Shown: positions 42,418-52,770 of the stretch, piece by piece
Layout: the number at the start of each line of letters is the position of its first letter
How positions within the stretch are numbered: the first letter of the stretch is position 1
Assembly: GCF_028640845.1 (NCBI RefSeq)
Contig: NC_080548.1
Location: 21,033,821 to 21,097,820, forward strand
From: Ahaetulla prasina
Lineage: Eukaryota; Chordata; Lepidosauria; Squamata; Colubridae
Direction: 5' to 3'
Length of the DNA stretch: 64,000 nt
Translations under genes and position numbers: made by a program
Notes under the pieces: generated by a model
What the model saw: the letters and a program-made list of their open reading frames with translations, nothing else
Told to the model about the DNA's origin: nothing
The model's database searches: none

Positions 42418-43329
42418 CCTTTCTAAACGCCCCCGATTTCCGTTACATTTTGGGAAATTCTGCAGCAGAGGAATAAGGGAGGAAAAGGCAAATCCTCTAG
42501 GATTTAGAGGATTAGAGAGAAGTTAGAATTTAGAGAAGTTAGAATTGAAGATGCTGGTGGCAAAAGTAATCCAAGTGTAGCATATGGACCACAGCAGGCC
42601 TGGAAAGAAACCATCACTTCCCATACACTCTCTCTCTTACTAATAATGGGCTGCCATGCCTATCTGGATCAGCATAAGGAAAATGAGTTGTCAGAATATG
42701 ATTCCCTAAATGAAAGTGGGTCAGGAAAATAACAGTGTGTAGAGAATACAATGCCACTCTTGAATGTGGGGCACTTACCTGGCAATGGAGTGCCTCCACC
42801 TGATGGTCTAATGAGAGCTTTCCAGCAAAAGCTGTGATTTATGGCTATAGTTTATCCTATAGGTCAGCTCCTTGGGTAAATGTCTAATAAGGGCCTCTCT
42901 TCCCATGGGAAATGTGTTTATCTTCCCAATTAGCAGTCATGGGACCAGACAATCCTTATTGCTCTACTTTCCCAAAGTACAGAATGCCCCACGCTAAAAA
43001 TCCCCTGTGTGCCGGCAGACTCTCTGCCTGCTGGTTGTGCTTTCTGGACCATTTCCACATGCCTGGATGACTCTGGAAGTCCTGTCACTGCAGTTACGGT
43101 CTGTTGGTCAAATATCTAATTCAGGAAATGCATAATATCTACCTGTCATGCTGTAATGGCTCAGATGAAAGAATCAGGTTTGAATGTGAGTAGGATGAAA
43201 AATCAAACACAGTGTTGGCCTATGCTGTCCGGGACCATCAACGTCTCAGGAAACCACGCAATGAAGTCTTGAAAGATCCTAGTTCAAACCCATCCCAGGA
43301 CCCCTAGAATCCTTCAAGTCTCCAAAATG
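42418..43329. other. Unassigned sequence
   Basis: A 900-bp stretch without recognised repeats. A small duplication 'agagaagttagaattt' occurs at 42515-42550. Confidence 0.45.
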
Positions 43330-43353
43330 AACTAGGTCAGAGGTGGGATTCGG

Positions 43354-43917
43354 TGTTGTGGTCCGCCCGCAGCCTGTGGAGCTGGCAACAGAGTTGGACA
43401 GCAATGAGGCTGAGATGGGGCCAGGGCCATTGGGGAGTGAGGTGTGGACTCCAGGGCCTCCAGAGACTGATAGTAGTGAGGCAGAGGAACAGGAGGAGAC
43501 TGTTCCTAATGCATGCATGAGAAGAACTGCCAGAAGGCAAGAGCAGCTCAAGCAAAGAGGACAACTTGGGAGTAGGGCCAAGAGATGATTGGCCCCTCCC
43601 ATAAGGCTTAAAACAGACCAGCAACGGCGTTTGGGCTTTGCAGGAAAACAATGTTGGTAGCTTCGTCTTCTTCTTCAGCTATGTCTTGCATTTATTTCTG
43701 TATATGTGACTTCTGAACATTTACCAAGAAAGGCCTTTGGCAGTTTGCCTAATTGGACCAAGGTTTGCGATACAACTGAGAAATTTGCGTTGGGAGCAAT
43801 TTGCTTTAATTTAGTTGAACTACGCTGGGAATGAAGTAATTCTCAGCTATTCGAATAGTTTGTTTGTTTTTTCACGGACTGAGTTTGCTATTACCTACTT
43901 GGGCCTGGGTCACAACA
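43354..43917 (+). mobile_element. Solo LTR, family B (copy 4), inside hAT
   Basis: TGTTGTGGTCCGCCC...GGGTCACAACA. Flanks TTCGG (43349-43353) and TTCAG match at 4 of 5. Younger than the surrounding hAT. Confidence 0.87.
43355..43588 (+). CDS. Open frame across LTR-B U3 (copy 4)
   Basis: Open from LTR base 2 to TGA at 43586-43588. The acidic part is shortened by an in-frame deletion (ELDSNEAEMGPGP), then RRTARRQEQLKQRGQLGS. Closest to copy 13628. Confidence 0.33.
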   Translation, partial: VVVRPQPVELATELDSNEAEMGPGPLGSEVWTPGPPETDSSEAEEQEETVPNACMRRTARRQEQLKQRGQLGSRAKR

Positions 43918-44147
43918 TTCAGCCGGTTCTATCCGGTTCGGGCGAACCGATAGTGGCGACTGCGAGAGGCTCCTGCCACCTGCCCGGATGTAATGCCCGA
44001 GCACTGTGCATGCGCAGAAGGCCCTGAGCATATGCAGAGGAGGCGCATGGACTCACATTTGCGAACCGGTAGGGGAGGTAAGCGAATCCCACCTCTGAAC
44101 TAGATCTACCATACAAATAGAAAATTGGGGTTGTCCTGCTTCATATT

Positions 44148-44735
44148 TTGGGCTGCATAAACAGAGGGATAGAATCAAGATCACGTGAAGTGTTAGTACC
44201 ACTTTATAATGCCTTGGTAAGGCCACACTTGGAATATTGCATCCAGTTTTGGTCGCCACGATGTAAAAAAGATGTTGAGACTCTAGAAAGAGTGCAGAGA
44301 AGAGCAACAAAGATGATTAGGGGACTGGAGGCTAAAACATATGAAGAACGGTTGCAGGAACTGGGTATGTCTAGTTTAATAAAAAGAAGGACTAGGGGAG
44401 ACATGATAGCAGTGTTCCAATATCTCAGGGGTTGCCACAAAGAAGAGGGAGTCGGGCTGTTCTCCAAAGCACCTGAGGGTAGAACAAGAAGCAATGGGTG
44501 GAAACTGATCAAGGAAAGAAGCAACTTAGAACTAAGAAGAAATTTCCTGACAGTTAGAACAATTAATAAGTGGAACGACTTGCCTGCAGAAGTTGTGAAT
44601 GCTCCAACACTGGAAATTTTTAAGAAAATGTTGGATAACCATCTGACTGAGATGGTGTAGGGTTTCCTGCCTGGCAGGGGGTTGGACTAGAAGGCCTCCA
44701 AGGTCCCTTCCAACTCTGTTGTTATATATATTCTA
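44148..44735 (+). mobile_element. CR1 LINE 3' fragment, RT C-terminus open
   Basis: A 170-codon uninterrupted CR1 ORF2 C-terminus ([59 protein letters not shown] stop at 44658) and 3' UTR. This is the thumb/C-terminal part of the LINE reverse transcriptase. 5'-truncated at about 44148. The tail is TATATATATTCTATATAT rather than a pentamer array. Confidence 0.9.
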
Positions 44736-44815
44736 TATATGACTGTATCTGATCTCAAGTTTTGGCTCCCTGAAGGAGCTTTCTGGGTGGACAATGCTCA
44801 GGATCAAAGAAAGTA

Positions 44816-45202
44816 CAAGTAGTGCCCAATGCACGACCACAATTGAGCCCCTAATTTCTGTCCCTAAGCAGGAACATTTGTTAAGTGAATTTTGTCCCAT
44901 TTCACGGCCTTTCTTGCCACAGCTGTTAAGTGAATCACTGCAGTTTTTAAGTTAGTAACGTGTTTGTTAAGTAAATTTGGCTTTCGCGTTGACTTTGGTT
45001 TTTGAAGGTCACAAAAGGGGATCACGCAACCCTAGAACACTGCAACCATTGTGTTGAGTCAGTTGCCAAGCACCTGAATTTCGATCATGTGACCATGGGG
45101 ATGCCGCAATGGCTGTAAGTGTGAAAAATGGTCACTTTTTTCAGTGCCGTTGTTAATTTCAAAGGGTCACTAAATGAACTGTTATAAGTCAAGGACTATC
45201 TG
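44816..45202 (+). mobile_element. Tigger/pogo-like MITE, complete
   Basis: Termini CAAGTAGTGCCC and GACTATCTG (family consensus CAGGTAGTCCTTGACTTAC) are flanked by TA on both sides, as for Tc1/mariner-Tigger elements. 387 bp, no transposase. Interior 'ttaagtgaatcactgcag', 'gatcatgtgaccatgggg'. Confidence 0.82.
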
Positions 45203-45499
45203 TACTTCAGTGAAGTGGCATGCAAGTGGCACGCTCAGGAATCAGAGATACAAACAAAAGGTCAAAGGAATCTTATAATGAGCAAGGAGAAGAAAAGAAT
45301 AACTAATTTCAGATGCTGGCCCAACGTCCAACAAGTTTGACCTGAAAAGTTTTGTAGTCTGGAATTCAAAGCCTTCCCAATGGCTCAGCTATAATTCTCC
45401 TCTTTCCCAATCTGGGTACTCTCTAGAAAAGACTTCCACCTCAGAATTCCACAATTTCCCTTGTTGGCTGGAAAATTACAGCATTTAAGTCCACATACT

Positions 45500-46479
45500 C
45501 AGTGGTGGAATTCAATTTTTTTTACTACCTGTTCTGTGGCTGTGGCTTGGTGGGCATGGTGTGGCTTGGTTTGGTGGGCGTGGCAGGGGAAGGATACTGT
45601 CCAAGGAGCTGCTGATTCAGTTCTACAGAGGAATTATTGAGTCTGTCATTTGCACCTCTATAACTGTCTGGTTTGGTTCTGCAACCCAACAAGAAAGACA
45701 CAGACTTCAGAGAATAATTAGAACTGCAGAAAAAATAATTGCTACCAACCTGCCTTCCATTGAGGACCTGTATTCTGCACGAATCAAGAGGGCCGTGAAA
45801 ATATTTACAGATCCCTCACATCCAGGACATAAACTGTTTCAACTCCTACCCTCAAAACGATGCTATAGAGCACTGCACAAAAGAACAACTAGACACAAGA
45901 ACAGTTTTTTCCCGAAGGCCATCACTCTGCTAAACAAATAATTCCCTCAACACTGTCAAACTATTTACTAAATCTGCACTACTATTAATCTTCTCATCGT
46001 TCCTATCACCAATCTCTTTCCACTTATGACTGTATGACTGTAACTTTGTTGCTGGCAATCCTTATGATTTATATTGATATATTGACCATCATTTGTGTTG
46101 TAAATGTTGTACCCTGATGAACATATCTTTTCTTTTATGTACACTGAGAGCATAGGCACCAGGACAAATTCCTTGTGTGTCCAATCACACTTGGCCAATA
46201 AAAAATTCTATTCTATTTTATTCTATTCTATTCTATCCTATCCTATCCTATCCTATCCTATCCTATCCTATCCTATCCTATCCTATCCTATCCTATCCTA
46301 TCCTATCCTACTGCAAAATCCACATTCCCTTCCCACTCCAGGGGAAGGATACTGCAAATCCCCATTCCCACCCCACTCTGGGGCCAGCCGGAGGTGGTAT
46401 TTGCCGGTTGTCCAAACTACTCAAAATTTCTGCTACTGGTTCTCCGAAACCTGTCGGAACCTGCTGAATAGCACCTCTG
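45500..46479 (-). mobile_element. hAT-I element split by an L2 LINE
   Basis: CAGTGGTGGAATTC at left, ...GCACCTCTG at right. Internal 'ggggaaggatactg' and 'caaaatccacattccc' resume on either side of the L2. Flanks share ACATA with a shift, an imperfect duplication. Confidence 0.85.
45600..46310 (+). mobile_element. L2-type LINE 3' fragment nested in hAT-I
   Basis: An open C-terminal RT segment (FYRGIIESVICTSITVWFG, LPSIEDLYSARIKRAVKIF, KNSFFPKAITLLNK stop at 45941), full 3' UTR and an array that starts ATTCT and changes to ATCCT (46205-46310). TACTG repeats at both edges (45595-45599, 46309-46313). Confidence 0.9.
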
Positions 46480-47020
46480 ACATATCTGGTGGATATTCAT
46501 AATAGTGAAAGCTGATCTATAGCGTTTTTGAAAGCCTTACTCAAAACATAACTTTTACTCTTGAATAACCGTTTCATTTTCAAGGGGCTTTTAATTTCTT
46601 GGGTGGATATTATCACACATTTGCTAGAGCTGAGATAGGACTTGGGTCTTGCCTTGACTCCAAACAGGGAATCCTAGAAGCCTTTTCCAAGCATCTCCTG
46701 GAAGAATTCTCCCAGCAGAATGTCTTCTGGAAAACTGGAGCTCATTGATTAATCTAGGATCTGTTTTCAAGATCCCCTGGCTTAGACAGTTCCTCCTCGT
46801 CTCCAGAAGAAAAATTATCCAGAAAGGTATATTTGAAGAAAGATCCAGAAGTGTTCCTTCAAATGCCACCATTCCTCTGAAATACACCCAGAGTGTGGAA
46901 GAGTTTGCCAAGGGTGAGAAAAGAAGAAGAGTATCCAGACACAAAAAAATCAGCAGATGAGAGAAGCTGTTTGTGGCTTAACAAAGAAACTTAACAATGA
47001 AACCTGTTCTGTCGATGAAG
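46480..47020. other. Unassigned sequence
   Basis: No repeats are recognised. A frame at 46745-46960 is flanked by possible splice sites but is not convincing. Confidence 0.4.
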
Positions 47021-47830
47021 ATTCTCAATCATCCATGTCTGGTTGTCCCAAAAGTGCTTTTATAGAATAGAATAGAATAGAATAGAATAGAATAGAATAG
47101 AATAGAATAGAATAGAGTAGAGTAGAGTAGAGTAGAGTAGAGTAGAGTAGAGTAGAGTAGAGTAGAGTAGAGTAGAACAGAACAGAACAGAACAGAACAG
47201 AACAGAACAGAACAGAATAGAATAGAATAGAATAGAATAGAATAGAGTTGGAGGTCTTCTAGTCCTGCTTAGGCAAGAAACCCTATACCATTTCAGACAA
47301 ACGGTTATCCAATCCCTTCTTAAAAGATCCCAATATTGGAGCACCCACAACTTCTGGAAGCAAGTCATTCCGCTGATTAATTGTTCTGTCAGGAAATTTC
47401 TCCTTAGTTCTAAGTTGCTTCTCTCCTTGATTAGTTTCCACCCGTTGCTTCTTGTCCTGCCTTCAGGTGCTTTGGAGAATAGCTTGACTCCCTCTTCTTT
47501 GTGGCAGCCCCTGAGAGATTGGAACACTGCTATCATGTCACCACTAGCCCTTCTTTTCATTAAACTAGACATATCCAGTTCCTGCAACCGTTCTTCATTT
47601 GTTTTAGCCTCCAGTCCCCTAATCATCTTGTTTGCTCTTCTCTGTACTCTTTCTAGAGTCTCAACACCTTTTTTTTTTACATGAAAAGGCAACTGGGCCT
47701 CCTTGGTTTCTTCCTTGAAAACATTTCACTTCTCATCCAAGAAGAACTGAAAAAGCTTCTTGAATAAGAATCAAAACATTTTCAATGAGGGGGAAAAGTC
47801 CAATTACCTTTCGAAAAGCACCTTTGGGAC
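47021..47830. repeat. Inverted-arm interspersed repeat, split by CR1
   Basis: Same repeat as 16402-16645: 'gattctcaatcatccatg' left of the insertion and 'gaaaaggcaactggg', 'cttctcatccaagaag', 'gaaaagtccaattacc' right of it. The CR1 with its array (47061-47684) sits inside. Confidence 0.6.
47061..47684 (-). mobile_element. CR1 LINE 3' fragment with block-structured array
   Basis: Minus-strand CR1 RT C-terminus ([37 protein letters not shown], then a frameshift after RRNFLT) and 3' UTR. Plus-strand order of the tail: AATAG 47064-47115, AGTAG 47116-47175, AACAG 47176-47215, AATAG 47216-47245. Confidence 0.9.
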
Positions 47831-48558
47831 AAATGAAATCTCTCATGGAAATAGCCCAGCAAAAAGAATTCCAAAACCTTCAAATAGTCCCTATTTTAAT
47901 GAATACATAAAGGTGGACTAGAAGGCCCCTATCTGCATTTTTAAATTCTGTGGCCTAAACCTCGATTCTTGGAATTAAAATTCATTTTTTAAAAAAACAC
48001 GTGTGAATTTTGCTTCCTGGGTCCATGTTCTGCAGTTAAAGCAAATCTTGAAGCAGATGTAGCAACACAGTGCCCTCCTAGATTTTTGGAGTTCAATCTG
48101 GCAGCGTGGGCAATGCGGTGAAATCACAGCCAAACAAGGAAACGGTGCCCGGGGAGCCTTAATCAAAAGGATCCGTTCTTTGAAACAAACATGGTGGCCA
48201 AACATGCCAGCTTTCCCTAAGGCTTAACCGCATCTATCTAAATAAATGGGCTGGACGGAGCACGAACAAATCAAGACCGAGAGGTTAATAAGCATGGAGG
48301 GATAAGCGCGTCCCTCTAAAGCTGACAAAGGTGGGGAAAATGGTAAAGCATGGATTCTCGGGCTGTCAGCCTTCGAGAAAAGGGTCAGCATATCAGGTCA
48401 CTTGACAGCGATGCAGATCTACTGGCTTTCAAAGAGCAGGCGTCAGCTGTCCTAGGAGAGTTTTCCAGGAGCATCCGACGCAAGCAGACATTGGCTACTC
48501 AGTCTTCTGAAATGGCTTTGGTACCCCACGGAGCTGTAGCGTTGCGAATGTGCAGCAC
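47831..48558. other. Unassigned; small open frame 48347-48566
   Basis: No repeats. A frame from ATG 48350 stays open about 70 codons into the next hAT (natural-looking composition, e.g. LLAFKEQASAVLGEF), and the pre-insertion sequence 'ctggttaaggtaatcc' would give a good splice donor. No clear acceptor except 'ggctgtcag' at about 48368. Most likely chance, possibly an exon. Confidence 0.15.
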
Positions 48559-48566
48559 CTGGTTAG

Positions 48567-48745
48567 CAGGGGTGGGTTCTACTTACCTTTATTACCGGTT
48601 CGCATCGCGCCCGCGGGCGCTCTCTTCTGCGCATACGCAGAAAGAGTTTTGATGATGTTTGAGTCAGTGGGCGGAGCCTCCCGCCGGTTTTACTACCGGT
48701 TCTATAGAACCGGCCCGAACTGGGGGGGGGGGTAACCCACCACTG
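48567..48745. mobile_element. hAT-VII short element
   Basis: CAGGGGTGGGTTCTAC...TAACCCACCACTG, 179 bp. Flanks CTGGTTAG (48559-48566) and CTGGTTAA (48746-48753), 7 of 8. Interior 'ttactaccggttctatagaa' with CpG-rich 'cgcatcgcgcccgcggg'. Confidence 0.9.
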
Positions 48746-48792
48746 CTGGTTAAGGTAATCCATGGCTCATTGTGCCCGTGATAACTCTAATG

Positions 48793-49347
48793 CAGGGGTC
48801 CTCAAACTACAGTCCGCGGGCAAGATATGGCCCATTGAAGCCATTAATCCAGCCCACATGGGACCACGAGGCTGCCCCACCCACATCAACCCACCTACCC
48901 ACAAGCCCCCACCCGCCTTCTGGAGGCCTCAGGAGGCCAAAAATGAGATGTGCGGAGGCCTCAGGAGGCCAAAAATGGGCCCCCAGAGAGAGAGAGAAAG
49001 AGAGAAAGAAAGAGAAAGGGAGAGAGAGAGGGAGGGAGAGAGAGAAAAAGAAAGACACACACAAACACGCACACACACAAACAGAAGTCCCTCACACACA
49101 CCCCAAGGCAGCCACATCCCTTCACTAACCTGCTTTCCACCCCCAGGAGCATAACAAATTAAAGTTTAATTTGTGTGTATTGTTTAATGGACTGCTAAAT
49201 TGGCCGCGCCCACCCAGTCGCATGACCAATTAGCCACACCCACCCAGTCACATGACCAATTAGCCACGCCCATCCAGCCAATCCGGTCCCCCAACAGTCC
49301 GAGGGATCATGAATTGGCATCCTGTTTAAAAAGTTTGAGGACCCCTG
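48793..49347. mobile_element. hAT-V element, perfect duplication
   Basis: CAGGGGTCCTCAAACTAC...AAAAAGTTTGAGGACCCCTG with exact CTCTAATG on both sides (48785-48792, 49348-49355). 555 bp, including an internal GA/CA microsatellite at 48981-49085 that produces spurious frames. Confidence 0.93.
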
Positions 49348-49605
49348 CTCTAATGCCTTTGTAGCTTGCAAAACGAGAAAAAGAGCCATCATTCCTTTGC
49401 GGCAGAACGATCACATTTCTTAGCCTCGCTATCTGGCTACTTCGGCTTCCAGTTTTGCTTTTTTAACCAAAGAGCCACATGATTTTATACGGAAAAAAAG
49501 CATGCTAATTCATTTGAAGCTAGCTGGATAGAGGACCCAGATCACAGAGGCGAATGATCAAATAATATTCTACGTCATCGAGATGTGAGTGCGTGGTAGG
49601 ATAAG

Positions 49606-49975
49606 GAGGCATTTAAAAAGGAGAGAAGCAACCTAGAACAGGGGTCTCCAACCTTGACAACTTTAAGACTTGTGGACTTCAACTCCCAGAATTCCTCAGC
49701 CAGCAAAGCTATTCTGGGAATTGAAGTCCACAAGTCTTAAAGTTGTCAAGGTTGGAGACCCCTGACCTAGAACTCAGGAGAAATTTCCTAACGGGTGAGA
49801 GCAATCAACCAATGGAAGAGCTTGTCTTCAGAAGTGCTGGGTGCGCCATCACTGGAGGTTTTCAAAACGGGACTGGCCAACCATTTGTCTGAAATGATAC
49901 TGGGTCTCCTGCTCGAGCAGGGGGTTGGACTAGATGACCTCCGAGGTCCTTCCAACTCTATTATTCTACGTTCTA
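49606..49975 (+). mobile_element. CR1 LINE 3' end, split by hAT-IV
   Basis: 'aaaaggagagaagcaacctagaa' region, then the hAT, then 'ctcaggagaaatttcctaac' to 'ggggttggactagatgacc' and 'caactctattattctac'. Different CR1 subfamily from 44148 ('atcactggaggttttcaa'). Confidence 0.82.
49639..49764. mobile_element. hAT-IV hairpin MITE, perfect duplication
   Basis: 126 bp, almost one long palindrome: CAGGGGTCTCCAACCTTGAC...GTCAAGGTTGGAGACCCCTG with a loop of about 14 bases ('cagccagcaaagc'). Exact duplication ACCTAGAA (49631-49638, 49765-49772). Confidence 0.95.
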
Positions 49976-50178
49976 AAAGAGGCTTGATTTAATCTAGAAT
50001 CAAACACTGGTTAGAAAATTAGAGGTAGTAGGTAAGAGATGTAAATCATGACTTATTCTGTTGAGCAAAGCCAGAGCACTGAGGTTTATTCCATTACAAG
50101 CCATGGCCTAGCACAATGATGCACCTAGCTTTACTAATTAATGGCCAGAAGAGAAATTCTACCCACAACCATGTCAAC

Positions 50179-50427
50179 CAGTGGTGGGATTCAATTTTTT
50201 TTTACTACCGGTTCTGTGGGTGTGGCTTGGTGGGTGTGGTTTGATGGGCATGGCAGGGGAAGGTTACTGCAAAGTCTCCATTCCCTCCCAATCAGCTGGG
50301 ACTTGGAAGGCATAGAATAGATGGGGCGGGGCCAGTCAGAAGTGGTATTTACCGGTTCTCCGAACTACTCCAAATTCCCGCTACCAGTTCTCCAGAACTG
50401 GTCAGAACCTGCTGAAACCCACCTCTG
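50179..50427 (-). mobile_element. hAT-I element, perfect duplication
   Basis: CAGTGGTGGGATTCAAT...AAACCCACCTCTG with exact ATGTCAAC on both sides (50171-50178, 50428-50435). 249 bp with a single internal 'ttactgcaaagtctcc' unit. Confidence 0.94.
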
Positions 50428-50435
50428 ATGTCAAC

Positions 50436-50938
50436 CCAAATGCTTCTGGAGAACATAAGACTGTAGAGGACTTAAGGAAGATATTCACTTGTCTCTAAAT
50501 ATATTGAATTTTTTTCTCTCCAATTAAAACTCTCCCTGCACCAATCTCTTAAGAAAGATGTCTATGTTAACAACACAGACACATCCTGGTTGAACACAAA
50601 CACACAACTGAATGCGCAAACTACAGATCTTGAAATGTTGGGGTCCCGAGGAGCAATTTTCAGGCATACAATACAACAGCTGAGCTGAAAGCTATGACAG
50701 ACATTGGGCTCACGTCTGCAAGAAATTGCATCCATATACTATATATGTCTGGAGAAAAAAAAGACAGCTGTATATGTAATAAACAATGTTTTAAAGCAGG
50801 TTTTTTTAAAATTAAAAAAAAGGCTGGAAGACTTAAACCCTTCAGAGTGACATCGCTTCCCTTTATTACAACTGCAAATTTGCAAAAGCTTACTTGGGAA
50901 TTAGCTCTATTGAATGCAATAAACTAAGTATACATAGG
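50436..50938. other. Unassigned sequence
   Basis: AT-rich with A-runs. Nothing is recognised. Confidence 0.45.
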
Positions 50939-50946
50939 ACCGGGCT

Positions 50947-51375
50947 CAGGGGTGGGCTGCTGGGAGTTCGCAGGGGTTCGGGAGAACGTCTAGCTAAGAT
51001 TCTGTGCAGTTCGGAAAACCTCCAAATCCCACTCCTGACTGGTCCCATCTGCCCCTCCCAGGAGTCCCCACGCAGCTTGTTTTGAATGCAGGTAAGTGTG
51101 GAGGCTTGGGGAGGCCAAAAAACGGGCCTACTGAAAGTTCAGAAAGCCAGAAACGGGCCTATTTCCAGCCTCCAGAGGGCCTCCAGAGCCTGGGGAGACT
51201 GTTTCCACCCTCCCGGAGGCTCGAGGAAAGCCTCCAGAGTCCGGGGAGGGCAAAAACACACACACACACACCCCGTTGTGATGCAGGAGGCCGACTAGGC
51301 CACGCCCACCACAGCCACGCCCACCTCGCAATTGGGCAGAGAACCCCTTGCTAAAATTTTTGAGGCCCACCCCTG
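50947..51375 (+). mobile_element. hAT-II nonautonomous element
   Basis: CAGGGGTGGGCTGCTGG...GAGGCCCACCCCTG. Flanks ACCGGGCT (50939-50946) and ACCGGCCT (51376-51383), 7 of 8. Same 429-bp length as the copy at 4700. Contains a short (CA)n at 51256-51272. Confidence 0.92.
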
Positions 51376-51383
51376 ACCGGCCT

Positions 51384-51925
51384 ACTGAAAGAAACAGTTT
51401 AGAATTCAAAACAGAATCTCGAATACTGTAGGCCCAATGCCATCAAATCATCTGTATTCCTTTTCGATTGTAGGTAACTGGGGTTGGAGTTTTTTGGGGA
51501 GGGGAAAAAAAAAAAAGGCGGAAAGGCCAGCAGAGCTCACGAGGCTGCCCTCATTGTGTGCATTGAAAGAATAGCTAATCTACTTGTGAAGCTTACAGAT
51601 TTTTTTAACCCTGGAATTCCCTCGGCAAGAAACCCACAGAAGTCTGCTCTGCAAAAGGTCAAGCTGAAGGCCAAATTTTCCGACCAACTAAGCACCTAAT
51701 GCTTCAAACCGTGTCATTTATGAGATGCTTCCACCTGATTACTAATCTGGAAGTAAAAAAAACCCAAAAAAACCCCCCAGGAGGCAGCATTTTGGAAAAC
51801 TGATTCTGCATGTAATGCTGCCTTAGGCTGATTCAGCTCACTGATAAAAACTAGCCCAATATTTTATACATACTGCACTGGCTACAATAGCTCTGGAGAT
51901 ATTTATCTAGGTAAGTTCCCTAGCC
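51384..51925. other. Unassigned sequence
   Basis: Repeat-free apart from A and C runs near 51505 and 51757-51778. Possible conserved noncoding DNA, no exon. Confidence 0.4.
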
Positions 51926-51933
51926 GTGCCTAG

Positions 51934-52412
51934 CAGGGATGAAATGCTCCCGGTTCGGACTGGATTGCCCAATATGGTAGCAATGGCTATGGGTGGTCGG
52001 AGAACCGGTAGCAAAAATCCCTGCCCCCAACCCCCCATGCCTAGCTGAGCTGCGCGATCATCAGAGGTGTTTTTTTTTTTTAACTTTTAAAAGCATTTTT
52101 TCTTCGGCCAAAAAAATGCTTTTAAAAGTAAAAAAAAAGCTTCTGATGATCACCTGGCTCAGCTGGGATCGTCAGAGCCTTTTAAAAGCATTTTCTTCGG
52201 CTGAAGAGGTTGTAAAAATGCTTTTAAAAGGCTCTGGTGATCCCAGCTGAGTTGCCTGATCATCAGAGGCTTTTAAAAGCATTTTTTTACAACCTCTTCA
52301 GCCGAAGAGGCCAGTTAAAAAAAAAAAGTTGGCCACGCCCACCCAGTCACATTGCCCCCCACCAAGCTACGCCCACAGAACTGGTAGTAACAAATTTTAC
52401 ATTTCACCATTG
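51934..52412. mobile_element. hAT-VIII element with nested palindromes
   Basis: CAGGGATGAAATGCTCCCGG...ACATTTCACCATTG with exact GTGCCTAG on both sides (51926-51933, 52413-52420). The centre (52060-52320) is a set of inverted copies of 'cttttaaaagcatttttt' and 'cagctgggatc', able to form several hairpins. Confidence 0.93.
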
Positions 52413-52513
52413 GTGCCTAGTGTAGAGATGGAGATAAATGTCAAATGCTATTTCCCATCTCTGCAAATCCCTCAATAACCAGCTTCCCACTTTTGCAATT
52501 CTGTCCCTTTCAG

Positions 52514-52585
52514 ATTGGGGCCATGTCCACATTAGTTGGAGGATTTGTAAATGGCTTCATAGGGGACCGATTGCCACAGCTAATG
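52514..52585 (+). CDS. Candidate 72-bp coding exon (unidentified gene)
   Basis: A strong acceptor (pyrimidine tract ending 'attctgtccctttcag') is followed by 24 open codons and a donor (taATG|gtgagc). The peptide (GAMSTLVGGFVNGFIGDRL core) is hydrophobic and ends in a GxxGDR pattern loosely like the TM2-TM3 loop 'motif A' of major facilitator transporters. It lies in repeat-free sequence 100 bp after a hAT. The length fits a small internal exon. No gene is identified and no neighbouring exon was found in the window, so it may be chance. Confidence 0.25.
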
Positions 52586-52692
52586 GTGAGCTTTTCTTTG
52601 TTGGAGGGTCCTCAAGCACAGGATGCATAGTCTCCGGACAGATGTGCTGATGATGATTCTTCTGAGCAAGGAGTTGGTCTGGATGACTTTAT

Positions 52693-52770
52693 ATGAACAG
52701 AACAGAGTTGGAAGGGACCTTGGAAGTCTTCTAGTCCAACCCCCACCCCCCCCGACTCAAACAGGTAAGT
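52693..52770 (-). mobile_element. CR1 LINE 3' tip
   Basis: 'agagttggaagggacc' to 'cttctagtccaaccccc' is the final 3' UTR of CR1 on the minus strand. Cut short after about 75 bp. Confidence 0.7.

Larger units (their letters stand above)
43338..44097. mobile_element. hAT-VII element split by an LTR-B
   Basis: CAGAGGTGGGATTC...GAATCCCACCTCTG with flanks AACTAGGT (43330-43337) and AACTAGAT (44098-44105), 7 of 8. The LTR at 43354-43917 lies 16 bp inside its left end. Without it the hAT is about 190 bp. Confidence 0.9.

Noticed and set aside
46745..46960. Possible exon (basic frame)
   Set aside because: Donor-like 'aaaggtatat' exists but there is no convincing acceptor, and the opposite strand is equally open.
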